Below are positions 43,135-50,507 of a stretch of DNA of 64,000 bases, piece after piece (position 1 is the first letter of the stretch; every line of letters begins with the position of its first letter). The stretch is taken from contig NZ_JACBZD010000002.1 in assembly GCF_013407765.1 (NCBI RefSeq), positions 568,001 to 632,000 on the forward strand. Direction: 5' to 3'. The translations under genes were made by a program, and so were the position numbers. The DNA comes from Allostreptomyces psammosilenae (GTDB lineage Bacteria > Actinomycetota > Actinomycetes > Streptomycetales > Streptomycetaceae). The notes beneath the pieces were generated by a model that searched no databases, was not told where the DNA came from, and saw only the letters and a list, made by a program, of their open reading frames with translations.

Positions 43135-44124
43135 ATGCCGGGTCTTGACAAACCGGTGTCATCCGCGTCACAGGGCATGCCGCCGGGTTCGGAGGAGCTG
43201 CTGCTGTCGCTGGCGCCGCGCCTGGCGCAGTTCGTCGCCGTCGCCCGCCACCAGCACGTGACCCGCGCCGCGGCCGAGACCGGCGTGCCGCAGCCGACGC
43301 TCTCCCGCGCCGTGGCCCGGTTGGAGCAGGAGCTGGGCGTGGACCTGCTGGCCCGCTCCGGCCGCTCCGTCCGGCTCACCCGGGCCGGGCGGGAGCTCTT
43401 CGAGGTGGCCGAGCGGGTCCTCGGCGAGCTGGCCACCGGCGTGGAACGGGTGCGCTCCGGCGCCGACCCGACCGCCGGCCGGGTCGCCTTCGGCTTCCTG
43501 CACACCCTGGGCACGGAGGCCGTCCCCGGGCTGCTCAGCGAGTTCCGGGCGAAGCACCCGGGGATCCGGTTCCAGCTCGTGCAGGACCACGACATGGCCG
43601 TGCAGGCCCGGCTGCGCGCCGGCCAGCTCGACCTGTGCCTGACCTCACCAGTGCCGGACGCCCCCGACATCACCGCCCGGAAGCTCGGCGAACAGCGCCT
43701 GCACCTGGTGGTGCCGCCGGGCCACCGGCTGGCCGGCCGGCGCCGGATCCGGCTCGCCGAGGCCGCCGGCGACGACTTCGTGACCCTGGAGTCCGGCTAC
43801 GGCCTGCGGCGGATCACCGACGAGCTGTGCGCGCGGGCCGGCTTCACCCCGCGCGTCGCCTTCGAGGGCGAGGAGGTCGCCACGCTGCGCGGACTGGTGG
43901 CGGCCGGGCTGGGCGTCGCGCTGCTGCCGTCCTCGGTGGCCCGCCGCCCGGACGTGGTCGAACTGGACGTCACCGCGCCGCGCGCGGTGCGGCAGATCGG
44001 GCTGGCCTGGCTCACCGGACACGAGGCGCCGCCACCGGTGGTGGCCTTCCGGCAGTTCGTGCTGGCCCGCCGGGCCAAGCTGCTGCGCGGGGAGGAGGGC
44101 GAGTGGCGGCCGGACACCCCGTGA
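43135..44124 (+). CDS. LysR family transcriptional regulator
   Basis: 329 residues. The N-terminal winged helix is LAQFVAVARHQHVTRAAAETGVPQPTLSRAVARLEQELGVDLLARSGRSVRLTRAG, a textbook LysR reader. The effector domain follows from about 105 (GRVAFGFLHTLGTEAVPGLLSEFRAKHPGI) with LRAGQLDLCLTSPVPD and VAAGLGVALLPSSVARRP. The first 20 residues before PGSEELL are extra; ATG 43135 has a G-run upstream. It is divergent from the MFS gene, which it probably activates. Confidence 0.93.
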   Translation: MPGLDKPVSSASQGMPPGSEELLLSLAPRLAQFVAVARHQHVTRAAAETGVPQPTLSRAVARLEQELGVDLLARSGRSVRLTRAGRELFEVAERVLGELATGVERVRSGADPTAGRVAFGFLHTLGTEAVPGLLSEFRAKHPGIRFQLVQDHDMAVQARLRAGQLDLCLTSPVPDAPDITARKLGEQRLHLVVPPGHRLAGRRRIRLAEAAGDDFVTLESGYGLRRITDELCARAGFTPRVAFEGEEVATLRGLVAAGLGVALLPSSVARRPDVVELDVTAPRAVRQIGLAWLTGHEAPPPVVAFRQFVLARRAKLLRGEEGEWRPDTP

Positions 44125-44185
44125 GCGCCCGGCCCGCCGCCGTCGCCTGACGCGGACCCACTCCCCCTCGGCTCCCGCTGTGTCT

Positions 44186-44197
44186 CTACGCGCGTAG
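44186..44197. promoter_or_regulatory. Putative nucleoside-regulon operator (add)
   Basis: CTACGCGCGTAG, a perfect 12-bp palindrome, 36 bp before the add start codon and just upstream of its -35 region. Variants occur upstream of the BMP operon and deoC. Confidence 0.65.
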
Positions 44198-44220
44198 TCG
44201 AAGCGGGCGGCCCGGGCCGA

Positions 44221-44226
44221 TACCGT
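44221..44226 (+). promoter_or_regulatory. -10 box of a leaderless promoter (add)
   Basis: TACCGT lies exactly 6 nt before the ATG at 44233. Confidence 0.5.
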
Positions 44227-44232
44227 GTCCGC

Positions 44233-45483
44233 ATGCAGACGAACGCCTCCCCGAACGCCTCCGCGGACAGCGCCGCGCCCGCTGCCTCCGCCAACGCGAC
44301 CGGCACCCCCGGCGCCACCGACACCATCGCCAACGCCGCGCCGCCGGTCGGCGGCCAGATCGTGCGCCCGGCCGCCCGTGCCGCCGGCGCCCCCGCCGCG
44401 CCCGAGCAGGTCCGCCGTGCCCCCAAGGTCTCCCTCCACGACCACCTGGACGGCGGCCTGCGCCCCGGCACCGTCGCCGAACTCGCCGCCGAGATCGGCT
44501 ACGCCGACCGCCTGCCCACCACCGACCCCGAGGAACTCGGCCGCTGGTTCCGCGACGCCGCCGACTCCGGCTCGCTGGAGCGCTACCTGGAGGGCTTCGC
44601 CCACACCTGCGCGGTGATGCAGACCCGCGAGGGCCTGATCCGGGTCGCCGCCGAGGCGGTGGAGGACCTGGCCGCCGACGGGGTCGTCTACGGCGAGCTG
44701 CGCTACGCCCCCGAGCAGCACCTGGAGCGCGGCCTCAGCCTCACCGAGGTCATCGAGGCGGTCAACGAGGGCTGCCGGCTCGGCGAGCGCCGCGCCGCCG
44801 AGGCCGGCCGGCGCATCCGGGTCGGCGTGCTGGCCAGCGCCATGCGCCAGGCCAAGCGCTCCCGGGAGATCGCCGAACTGGCCGACGCCTACCGGGAGCG
44901 CGGCGTGGTGGGCTTCGACATCGCCGGACCGGAGAACGGCTTCCCGCCGGCGCTCCACCAGGAGGCGTTCGACTTCCTGCGCTTCAACGGCGACCACATC
45001 ACCATCCACGCCGGCGAGGCGTACGGGCTGCCGTCCATCCGCGAGGCCCTGCACCGCTGCCACGCCGAGCGGATCGGCCACGGCGCCGCCATCGTCGAGG
45101 ACATCACGCCGATCGGCGAGGGCGGGGCGGAGGGCTACCGGCTCGGCCGGGTGGCCTCCTGGGTGCGCGACAGCCGCACCTGCCTGGAGCTGTGCCCCAC
45201 CTCCAACCTGCAGACGGGCGTCTGCTCCAGCTACGCGGAGCACCCGCTGGGGCTGCTGGCCTCGCTGGGGTTCCGGGTGACGGTCAACACCGACAACCGG
45301 CTGATGAGCGGCACCTCGCTGAGCGAGGAGTTCATCCACATGGTGGCGGCCTTCGGCTGGTCGCTGGCCGACATCGAGCGGATGACGGTGGACGCCGCGG
45401 AGAGCGCCTTCCTGCCGCTCGACGAGCGCCGCGAGCTGATCGAGGAGGTCATCCGCCCGGGCTTCGCCGCCCTGGCCGACTGA
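44233..45483 (+). CDS. add: Adenosine deaminase
   Basis: 416 residues; hydrolyses adenosine and deoxyadenosine to inosine and deoxyinosine. Zinc-site motifs are in order: VSLHDHLDGGLRP (HxH), ITIHAGEAYGLPSIREAL (catalytic Glu in HAGE), RIGHGAAI (catalytic His) and VNTDNRLMSGTSLSEEF (Asp ligand). The first 60 residues are an Ala/Asn/Pro-rich extension typical of streptomycete copies. Transcription appears leaderless, with the palindromic operator upstream. Functionally it belongs with cdd, deoA and deoC. Confidence 0.96.
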   Translation: MQTNASPNASADSAAPAASANATGTPGATDTIANAAPPVGGQIVRPAARAAGAPAAPEQVRRAPKVSLHDHLDGGLRPGTVAELAAEIGYADRLPTTDPEELGRWFRDAADSGSLERYLEGFAHTCAVMQTREGLIRVAAEAVEDLAADGVVYGELRYAPEQHLERGLSLTEVIEAVNEGCRLGERRAAEAGRRIRVGVLASAMRQAKRSREIAELADAYRERGVVGFDIAGPENGFPPALHQEAFDFLRFNGDHITIHAGEAYGLPSIREALHRCHAERIGHGAAIVEDITPIGEGGAEGYRLGRVASWVRDSRTCLELCPTSNLQTGVCSSYAEHPLGLLASLGFRVTVNTDNRLMSGTSLSEEFIHMVAAFGWSLADIERMTVDAAESAFLPLDERRELIEEVIRPGFAALAD

Positions 45484-45488
45484 CCCAC

Positions 45489-45739
45489 GCCCCGGCGGCC
45501 CCGGGGCCTGGGCCTCGGGCCTCGGCTCTCGGGCCCTGGCCGTGGCCCCGGGCCCGACCCGCCGCCCCGACCCCTGGGCCCGGGGCCGGCCCTCGGGCCT
45601 GGCTGACTGACCAGCGCCCCGGTGGCCCCGGGGCTTGGACCTCGGGCCTCGGCTCTCGGGCCCTGGCCGTGGCCCCGGGCCCGACCCGCCGCCCCGACCC
45701 CTGGGCCCGGGGCCGGCCCTCGCGCCTGGCTGACTGGCC
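45489..45739. repeat. Tandem duplication, period 127 bp
   Basis: Segments 45489-45612 and 45616-45739 are nearly identical, differing at a handful of bases, directly behind add. Confidence 0.85.
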
Positions 45740-46143
45740 CGGCCCCCGGGCCTGGCCGACTGGCTCGCAGCTCAGGCGGCTTCGGGGCTTGGGCCTCGGC
45801 TCTCGCCGAGGCCCCGGGCACTCGGGCCCTGGCCCTGGAGCCGCCGGGCCCTGGCCCTGGCAGCCGGGCCCGGGCGCCCCGCCGCCCCGGCTCGCTGGGC
45901 GCCGGGCTCCCGCCCCCGAGCCTCTGCTCCCAGCTCTCGGCCCCGGCCCTTGGGTCCTGGCCCTCGGCCCTGGCCCCAGTTCTCGCCCCCCGGCTGTCGC
46001 CGCCCGGCCCTCGGCCCTCGGCCGCAGTTCTCGCCGCCCGGCCCCGGCCACGCCCGCCCCGCTCCTGCTCCCACCCCGCCCCGCTCCTGCCCCCACCCCG
46101 CCCCGCCCGCCCCGGCCAGCGGCGGGGGCGGGCGGGGCGGCTT

Positions 46144-46236
46144 GGAAGTTATCCACAGGCTGCAAGAGAGGGCTTCCGTGTCTCTGACGCTGTCTGGGAT
46201 CCTGGAAGTAAGGGGGCCCCACCCAGAGGTCAACCC
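46144..46236 (+). repeat. Dispersed repeat element, copy 1 (DnaA-box-bearing)
   Basis: Starts GGAAGTTATCCACAGGC, which contains a perfect TTATCCACA (46149-46157). Box B, ATCCTGGAAGTAAGG, begins exactly 55 bp from the element start and is followed by a G-run and CCACCCAG-like box C. It is nearly identical to copy 2 over 93 bp. Confidence 0.85.
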
Positions 46237-46319
46237 GCTCCTCAGCGTGCCCGGCCTCGGCCTTCGCCCTTTCCCTGGCCCAACAGCACTTTCCCTGACC
46301 CATTCGGCCTTTCCCGGCC

Positions 46320-46382
46320 CAGCGGTGCAGCTTTCCTGGCCAGCGGTGCAGCTTTCCTGGCCAGTGGTGCAGCTCTGCCTGA
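46320..46382. repeat. Three tandem 21-bp units
   Basis: CAGCGGTGCAGCTTTCCTGG-type units at 46320-46340, 46341-46361 and 46362-46382; the first two are identical, the third diverged. They lie between element copies 1 and 2. Confidence 0.85.
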
Positions 46383-46457
46383 GCCTGGCGCAGTCGTGCT
46401 GCGCGATCCAGGCCCGCCCAAGTGACAAGGCTCTGACCGGTTGGCATATCCGACCGC

Positions 46458-46551
46458 GGAAGTTATCCACAGGCTGGAGAAGGGGACTTCCGTGTCTCTG
46501 ACGCTGTCTGGGATCCTGGAAGTAAGGGGGTCCCCACCCAGAGGTCAACCC
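46458..46551 (+). repeat. Dispersed repeat element, copy 2 (DnaA-box-bearing)
   Basis: Same boxes as copy 1: TTATCCACA at 46463-46471, box B 55 bp from the start. It lies 314 bp downstream of copy 1, same orientation. Confidence 0.85.
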
Positions 46552-47272
46552 GGTCTTCGGTGTGCCCGGGCCATCTCTTCAGCCTGCCAGGGGCCGTCTC
46601 TTCAGCTCGCCAGGGGCCGTCTTTTCGGCGTGCCCCGGGCTTCCTCTTCGGTGTGTGCCCCGGGCCTCCTCTTCGGTGTCCCCGGGCTCCCTGTCAGGCC
46701 CGCCTGGGTCACCTCTCCGGCCCGCCCGGGTCACCTCTCCGGCCCGCCCGGGTGATCTCTTCGGCGCGCTGCCCGCCCTCCTCTCGCAGATGCTCCGGTG
46801 CCGCCCGTTCCTCGGTTCCCCGGGTTCCGCTCCCTCGCCTCCTCGGGGTCCGCTTCCTCGGCGCGCGGGTGACGCTCCGGCACGGACGGGTGGTGGACCG
46901 GGGTTGACCGGTGTCGCGCCTTCGAGTGAATCCCAGGGCCCGGGCCGCCCGCCACGGACGGCCGGGCCGCCCCCTCGATCGGGGTCCCGTCCGTCCCGGC
47001 CACCTTCCCGGCGCCTGCCCCGCCGAGGCGTCAAAGTCGCTGCTCCCGGGGGGAACGACCGGTCGCGGTGGGCGCCCGCAGCCCATGCCGGCCCGGCGCG
47101 CGGGCGGGGGGAGCGCGTCCCGCGCGCGCCTCGCGGGCGGCCACGCCGGCCCTCGGGGGAGCTTTGCGGGCCGCTGCTCGGCCTCGCTACGTTTCGCGGC
47201 ATTCCAGTGGCGCGCCGTGACCTGATCGGTGCGTCGCGTCCGGAACACCCGATGGAACGCGAGGACACCCCC

Positions 47273-47989
47273 ATGAAGAGCACGAAGATCAAGGCCGCCG
47301 GTGTCGTGGCGCTCGGCGCGGCGATCGCCGCCACGGCGGCGGGAGCGGCCCACGCCGCGCCGGGCCTCCAGCTGCCGCAGGTCGCCGAGGGCAACAGCGG
47401 CGACGTGAACGGCATGCCGGTGGAGCAGCTCAACCTGAGCCGCGTGCTGCCGGGCACCGAGGCTGCCACCAACACGACCTCCACCACCCTCGGCGAGACC
47501 ACCGCCCTGCTGCCGGCCACCCTGGACGCCGCCACCCCGATGCGGCACTACGACCCGAACTCCCCGGCCAGCGCCCCGGAGCAGGCTCAGCAGATCGCGG
47601 ACATGACCAGCGCCGCGATCGCCGAGAACCAGCAGCGTTCCGTGCCGGGCGACGCCCCGGCGGCCCCGTCCGCGCCGAGCGGTTCCGCCTCCTCCGTGGT
47701 GCCGAACCTGTCCGCGGTGCCTGGCGCCAACGCGGTCGGCCCGGCCACCGGCGCGGTGACCGGCGCCGTTCCCGGCGCCGGCGACCTGACCGGTGCGGCC
47801 GGCGCGGTGACCTCGGCCGGCGCCCAGGAGCGGGTCCTGCCGGGCCTGCCGGGTGCCGACCTGCTGGGCGGCATGCTCGGTGGGGCGTCGGCGAGCGGCC
47901 AGGCCGAGCAGGGCGGCCAGAGCAGCGCCGTCCCCGGCCTCGGCGGGCTGTCCGGCCTGTCCGGCCTGACGGGCGGCCTGGGGCTCTGA
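47273..47989 (+). CDS. Secreted Ala/Gly/Pro-rich protein of unknown function
   Basis: 238 residues with a clear signal peptide (KSTKIKAAGVVALGAAIAATAAGAAHAAPG, cleavage near residue 30). The mature part is low in charge: LPQVAEGNSGDVNGMPVEQLNLSRVLPG, then a Gly/Ala/Val repetitive region and a terminal Leu-Gly-Gly stretch (LPGLPGADLLGGMLGG, GLSGLSGL). No enzyme motif is visible; it could be a wall- or spore-surface-associated structural protein. GAGGA 8 nt before ATG 47273 fixes the start. The small secreted protein at 55094 has a similar style. Confidence 0.8.
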   Translation: MKSTKIKAAGVVALGAAIAATAAGAAHAAPGLQLPQVAEGNSGDVNGMPVEQLNLSRVLPGTEAATNTTSTTLGETTALLPATLDAATPMRHYDPNSPASAPEQAQQIADMTSAAIAENQQRSVPGDAPAAPSAPSGSASSVVPNLSAVPGANAVGPATGAVTGAVPGAGDLTGAAGAVTSAGAQERVLPGLPGADLLGGMLGGASASGQAEQGGQSSAVPGLGGLSGLSGLTGGLGL

Positions 47990-48003
47990 CCTGACCTGCC
48001 GGG

Positions 48004-48051
48004 CCCGACGACGGCCGCCGCGTGCCTCGCGGCGCGGCACCGTCCGTCGGG
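48004..48051 (+). terminator. Terminator of the secreted-protein gene
   Basis: Hairpin with outer CCCGACG / CGTCGGG and inner GCCGCCGCG / CGCGGCG pairing with small bulges, 15 bp after the stop codon. Confidence 0.6.
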
Positions 48052-48238
48052 TGGCGTGCGGCGGGCCATGCCCGCCAGGGCTCCTGGTGCTGCCGGAGGA
48101 CGCCCGAGCACACCGGGACCGCACGCGCCACGCGTCAGCGCCCCCACGCGCCAGGCCCGCGACGCCGCGTCGGGATTCGACGCCCGCGCCAGGCCTCGAC
48201 GCGGGTCGGCGCCCCGACGCGTCCACGTCCCAACACGC

Positions 48239-48286
48239 GCCGCGGGGCGCCGGGCACCCATCGAGGGTGGCCCGGCGCCCCGCGGC
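48239..48286 (-). terminator. Terminator of the PspC-like gene
   Basis: A perfect 17-bp stem (arms 48239-48255 and 48270-48286) with an inner ACCC/GGGT extension, 80 bp beyond the stop codon at 48366. Confidence 0.75.
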
Positions 48287-48365
48287 CTCGTGTTTCGCTC
48301 TTCAGCTCTTCCGCTCCCCGCCCCGTACCGGGGCCCGGCGCCGGACGGGCCGGGCGCCGCCTCCG

Positions 48366-48572
48366 TCACCGCTGCGGCATCAGCAGCCACAGCGCCAGGT
48401 AGAGCAGGACCTGCGGCCCGGGCAGCAGGCACGAGGCCACGAAGATCACCCGCATCGTGGTGCGGCTGATCCCGAACCGGTCGGCGAGCCCCGCGCAGAC
48501 GCCCGCGATGACCCGGCCCTGGCGGGGCCGGCTGAGCCCGGTGTAACTGCTGAACGTGCTGGACATCGACAT
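48366..48572 (-). CDS. PspC domain-containing small membrane protein
   Basis: 68 residues, one PspC domain: LSRPRQGRVIAGVCAGLADRFGISRTTMRVIFVASCLLPGPQVLLYLALWLLMPQ. The N-terminal half is a predicted cytosolic helix, followed by an amphipathic or membrane helix pair. PspC proteins take part in envelope-stress responses. No PspA gene or other psp partner is adjacent. GGGGAG 8 nt ahead favours ATG 48572 over the in-frame GTG 48581. Confidence 0.92.
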   Translation of the reverse strand: MSMSSTFSSYTGLSRPRQGRVIAGVCAGLADRFGISRTTMRVIFVASCLLPGPQVLLYLALWLLMPQR

Positions 48573-48860
48573 CGTCGTCACTCCCCATGTGTGTCCCGAA
48601 GACGTCTTCCACGCTAGGCGCGCCCATGCACACGAGCGTCGGCCCTCGGGTTGACCGGGCCCGGGAAGTGGCGTCGGGGCCGGATCGGGGAGTATTTCGG
48701 GGGCCGGCGGGGCGGTCGCCGACGCACCCCGGTGTCCCCCTAGGGGGCGGCTCGGCGGACCGCCGCCCCGGGGTGGAGGGACGCGGCGGCCGGGAGTCGA
48801 CGGCCAGGGAGTCCGCGGCCGGGGAGCCGGCGGCCGGGCAGTCCGCGGCGGGGTGCGGCC

Positions 48861-49430
48861 TCAGCGCGCCAGTCGGCGCAGCAGCGGGGTGGCGGCCAGG
48901 TAGCCGAGCAGCGCCGCGAGCAGCGCCAGCACGATGTCGTCGACGTTGAACGTCCGCCCGGTCACCTGGCTCTGCGCCAGCTCCAGGCAGACCGACGCCA
49001 CCAGCGACCAGCCGAGCACCCGCACCGCGCCCGCCGACCAGCGGGCGCCCGGGCGCACCCCGCGCACCAGCGGCTGCAGTGCGCCCAGGGGGGCGAACCA
49101 GAGCCATTCCGATCCCCAGCGGAACACGGTCCGCCAGGAGTCACCCACCGGCAGCAGGGTCGCCAGCGGCTCGAAGTTGGCGTCCGGCACCCAGGGCACG
49201 GTCAGCGGCCGCAGGTGCGCGACGAACAGCACCACCAGGTCGGCCACCAGGAGCAGCACGGCCCAGCGGCGCAGGCGCGCGCCGTGGGAACGCCCGGGCC
49301 CCGGCGGAGGGACGGGAGCACCATCCGGCCGCTCGGTGGGGCCGTACGGGGAGGCTGTGGGGACGTCGCGGGTCGCGACGTCCCCGGAAGCCGCCGGGAC
49401 ATGTGGCTGCACGGCATCGAGGACGCGCAC
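48861..49430 (-). CDS. VanZ family membrane protein
   Basis: 189 residues. A 50-residue Pro-rich start is followed by VanZ-like helices: WAVLLLVADLVVLFVAHLRPL, LWFAPLGALQPLV and GWSLVASVCLELAQSQVTGRTFNVDDIVLALLAALLGYLAATPLL. The E-x-x-Q and NVDDIVLN-like motif is the VanZ hallmark. VanZ proteins give low-level teicoplanin tolerance in some hosts; in streptomycetes the role is unknown. The start (GTG 49430) is uncertain. It is on the same strand and 78 bp behind the AfsQ-linked lipoprotein. Confidence 0.88.
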   Translation of the reverse strand: MRVLDAVQPHVPAASGDVATRDVPTASPYGPTERPDGAPVPPPGPGRSHGARLRRWAVLLLVADLVVLFVAHLRPLTVPWVPDANFEPLATLLPVGDSWRTVFRWGSEWLWFAPLGALQPLVRGVRPGARWSAGAVRVLGWSLVASVCLELAQSQVTGRTFNVDDIVLALLAALLGYLAATPLLRRLAR

Positions 49431-49508
49431 CCCGGGCGGTTGGTTCCCGGATCCGTGCGAATCCCCCCGGACGGGGGACGGCTCAGCGCCGGACGATCCC
49501 CCCAGTCG

Positions 49509-50507
49509 TCACTGGTTGTACTGGTCCCAGAGCTCTTCGAGTTCGCCGAGCTCGTCGATCTCGGCGATGTCCTCCAGGGGCAGCACCTCGCCGGTGCTCG
49601 CGTCGTCCGGCTGCGCGGTCGCCTCGCCCGGTTGCTCGCCAGGCTGCTCGGTCGGCGCCGTCACGCTGGGCTCGGGGCGCGGCTCGGCCTTGCCCGGAGG
49701 GGTCGGGGTGACGACGGGCCGTTCCGCGCTCGGGTCGCTCCAGGCCGCGTTGATCCGCTCGGCGCACCGGTACGGCTGCACGGGCGTCGTCCCCGGGCCG
49801 CCGAGCAGCACCGGGTCCATCGGCGCCTCGTACTCCAGGGTGCAGACGAGCTGCGCCAGCGCGCCGGCGGTCAGCGTGTTGGGGTCGCGGTCCAGCCGCA
49901 GGCTGCCGGGGGCGTCGTCCGGGCGGACGTCCAGCACGGTCAGCCCCTCCGGCACGTCGGACCGGTAGCCGAGGGCGGTCTCCTGCGTGGTGGTGCCGGA
50001 GGCGAGCGCCTTCACCAGGGCGATGGTGCGGCCGCGCAGGTCGGAGGGGTCCTCCGGGGCCTCGATGTCGCGGTTCACCGAGTCCACCCGGTCGTCGCAG
50101 ATCAGGAACACCGAGTCGACCACGGGAGCCTGCGCGTCGGCCTCGGCCTGCGCGTCGGCCTCGGCCTGGGCCTCCGTGCCGGCCCGGGCCTGCGCCCCGA
50201 CGCCCGCCGCGGCCTCCGCCTCCCCGACGGTGGACGAGGGCGAGGGGGTCGGGGTGGCCCGGGTTCCCGCCTCGGCCTCGGCCGAGGAGCCGCAGGCGTC
50301 CCCGGTCGCGGGGTGCCCGGCGTCCACCGGCACCGGAGTCGACCGGATGCCGCAGCCGGCCAGCAGCAGCGCGGCGCCGATGCCGCAGGCGGTGCGCAGC
50401 ACCGTCCGGCCGGGGCCGGCGGGTCTCGCGCGTCCGGCGGCCCCGCCACCCGCGGCGGCCCCGCCACCCGCGAGGGCTCTGTCACCCGCGACCGGCTCGT
50501 CAGCCAT
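49509..50507 (-). CDS. Lipoprotein of unknown function linked to AfsQ1/AfsQ2
   Basis: 332 residues. The signal and lipobox are RTACGIGAALLLAGC (Cys near 52). A long Ala/Glu-rich linker (AQARAGTEAQAEADAQAEADAQ) follows. The folded domain at 130-260 contains VFLICDDRVDSVNRDIEAPED and LVCTLEYEAPMDPVLLGG, with PYRCAERINAAW. An acidic Pro-rich tail ends the protein. GerMN-like features are not clear. Its start overlaps the sensor-kinase stop by 8 bp, so it is translated with afsQ2. A role in presenting the signal to the kinase is a reasonable guess. The position matches the lipoprotein gene next to afsQ2 in S. coelicolor as I recall it. Confidence 0.82.
   Translation of the reverse strand: MADEPVAGDRALAGGGAAAGGGAAGRARPAGPGRTVLRTACGIGAALLLAGCGIRSTPVPVDAGHPATGDACGSSAEAEAGTRATPTPSPSSTVGEAEAAAGVGAQARAGTEAQAEADAQAEADAQAPVVDSVFLICDDRVDSVNRDIEAPEDPSDLRGRTIALVKALASGTTTQETALGYRSDVPEGLTVLDVRPDDAPGSLRLDRDPNTLTAGALAQLVCTLEYEAPMDPVLLGGPGTTPVQPYRCAERINAAWSDPSAERPVVTPTPPGKAEPRPEPSVTAPTEQPGEQPGEATAQPDDASTGEVLPLEDIAEIDELGELEELWDQYNQ

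Larger units (their letters stand above)
45484..47272. other. Repeat-rich non-coding island 1
   Basis: About 1.8 kb without a credible gene; the open frames here are low-complexity products of repeated G/C words. In order it holds a 127-bp-period tandem duplication, Pro/Gly-codon-like low-complexity DNA to about 46130, repeat element copy 1, three 21-bp tandem units, element copy 2, and degenerate direct repeats of about 24 bp built on TCTTCGGTGTGCCC (46560-46770). From 46780 on it grades into the upstream region of the secreted-protein gene. Confidence 0.7.

Noticed and set aside
45484-46550. Several overlapping Pro/Gly/Ala-rich open frames
   Set aside because: They arise from repeated GGGCCC-type words, exist in several frames at once, and have no ribosome sites or domains.
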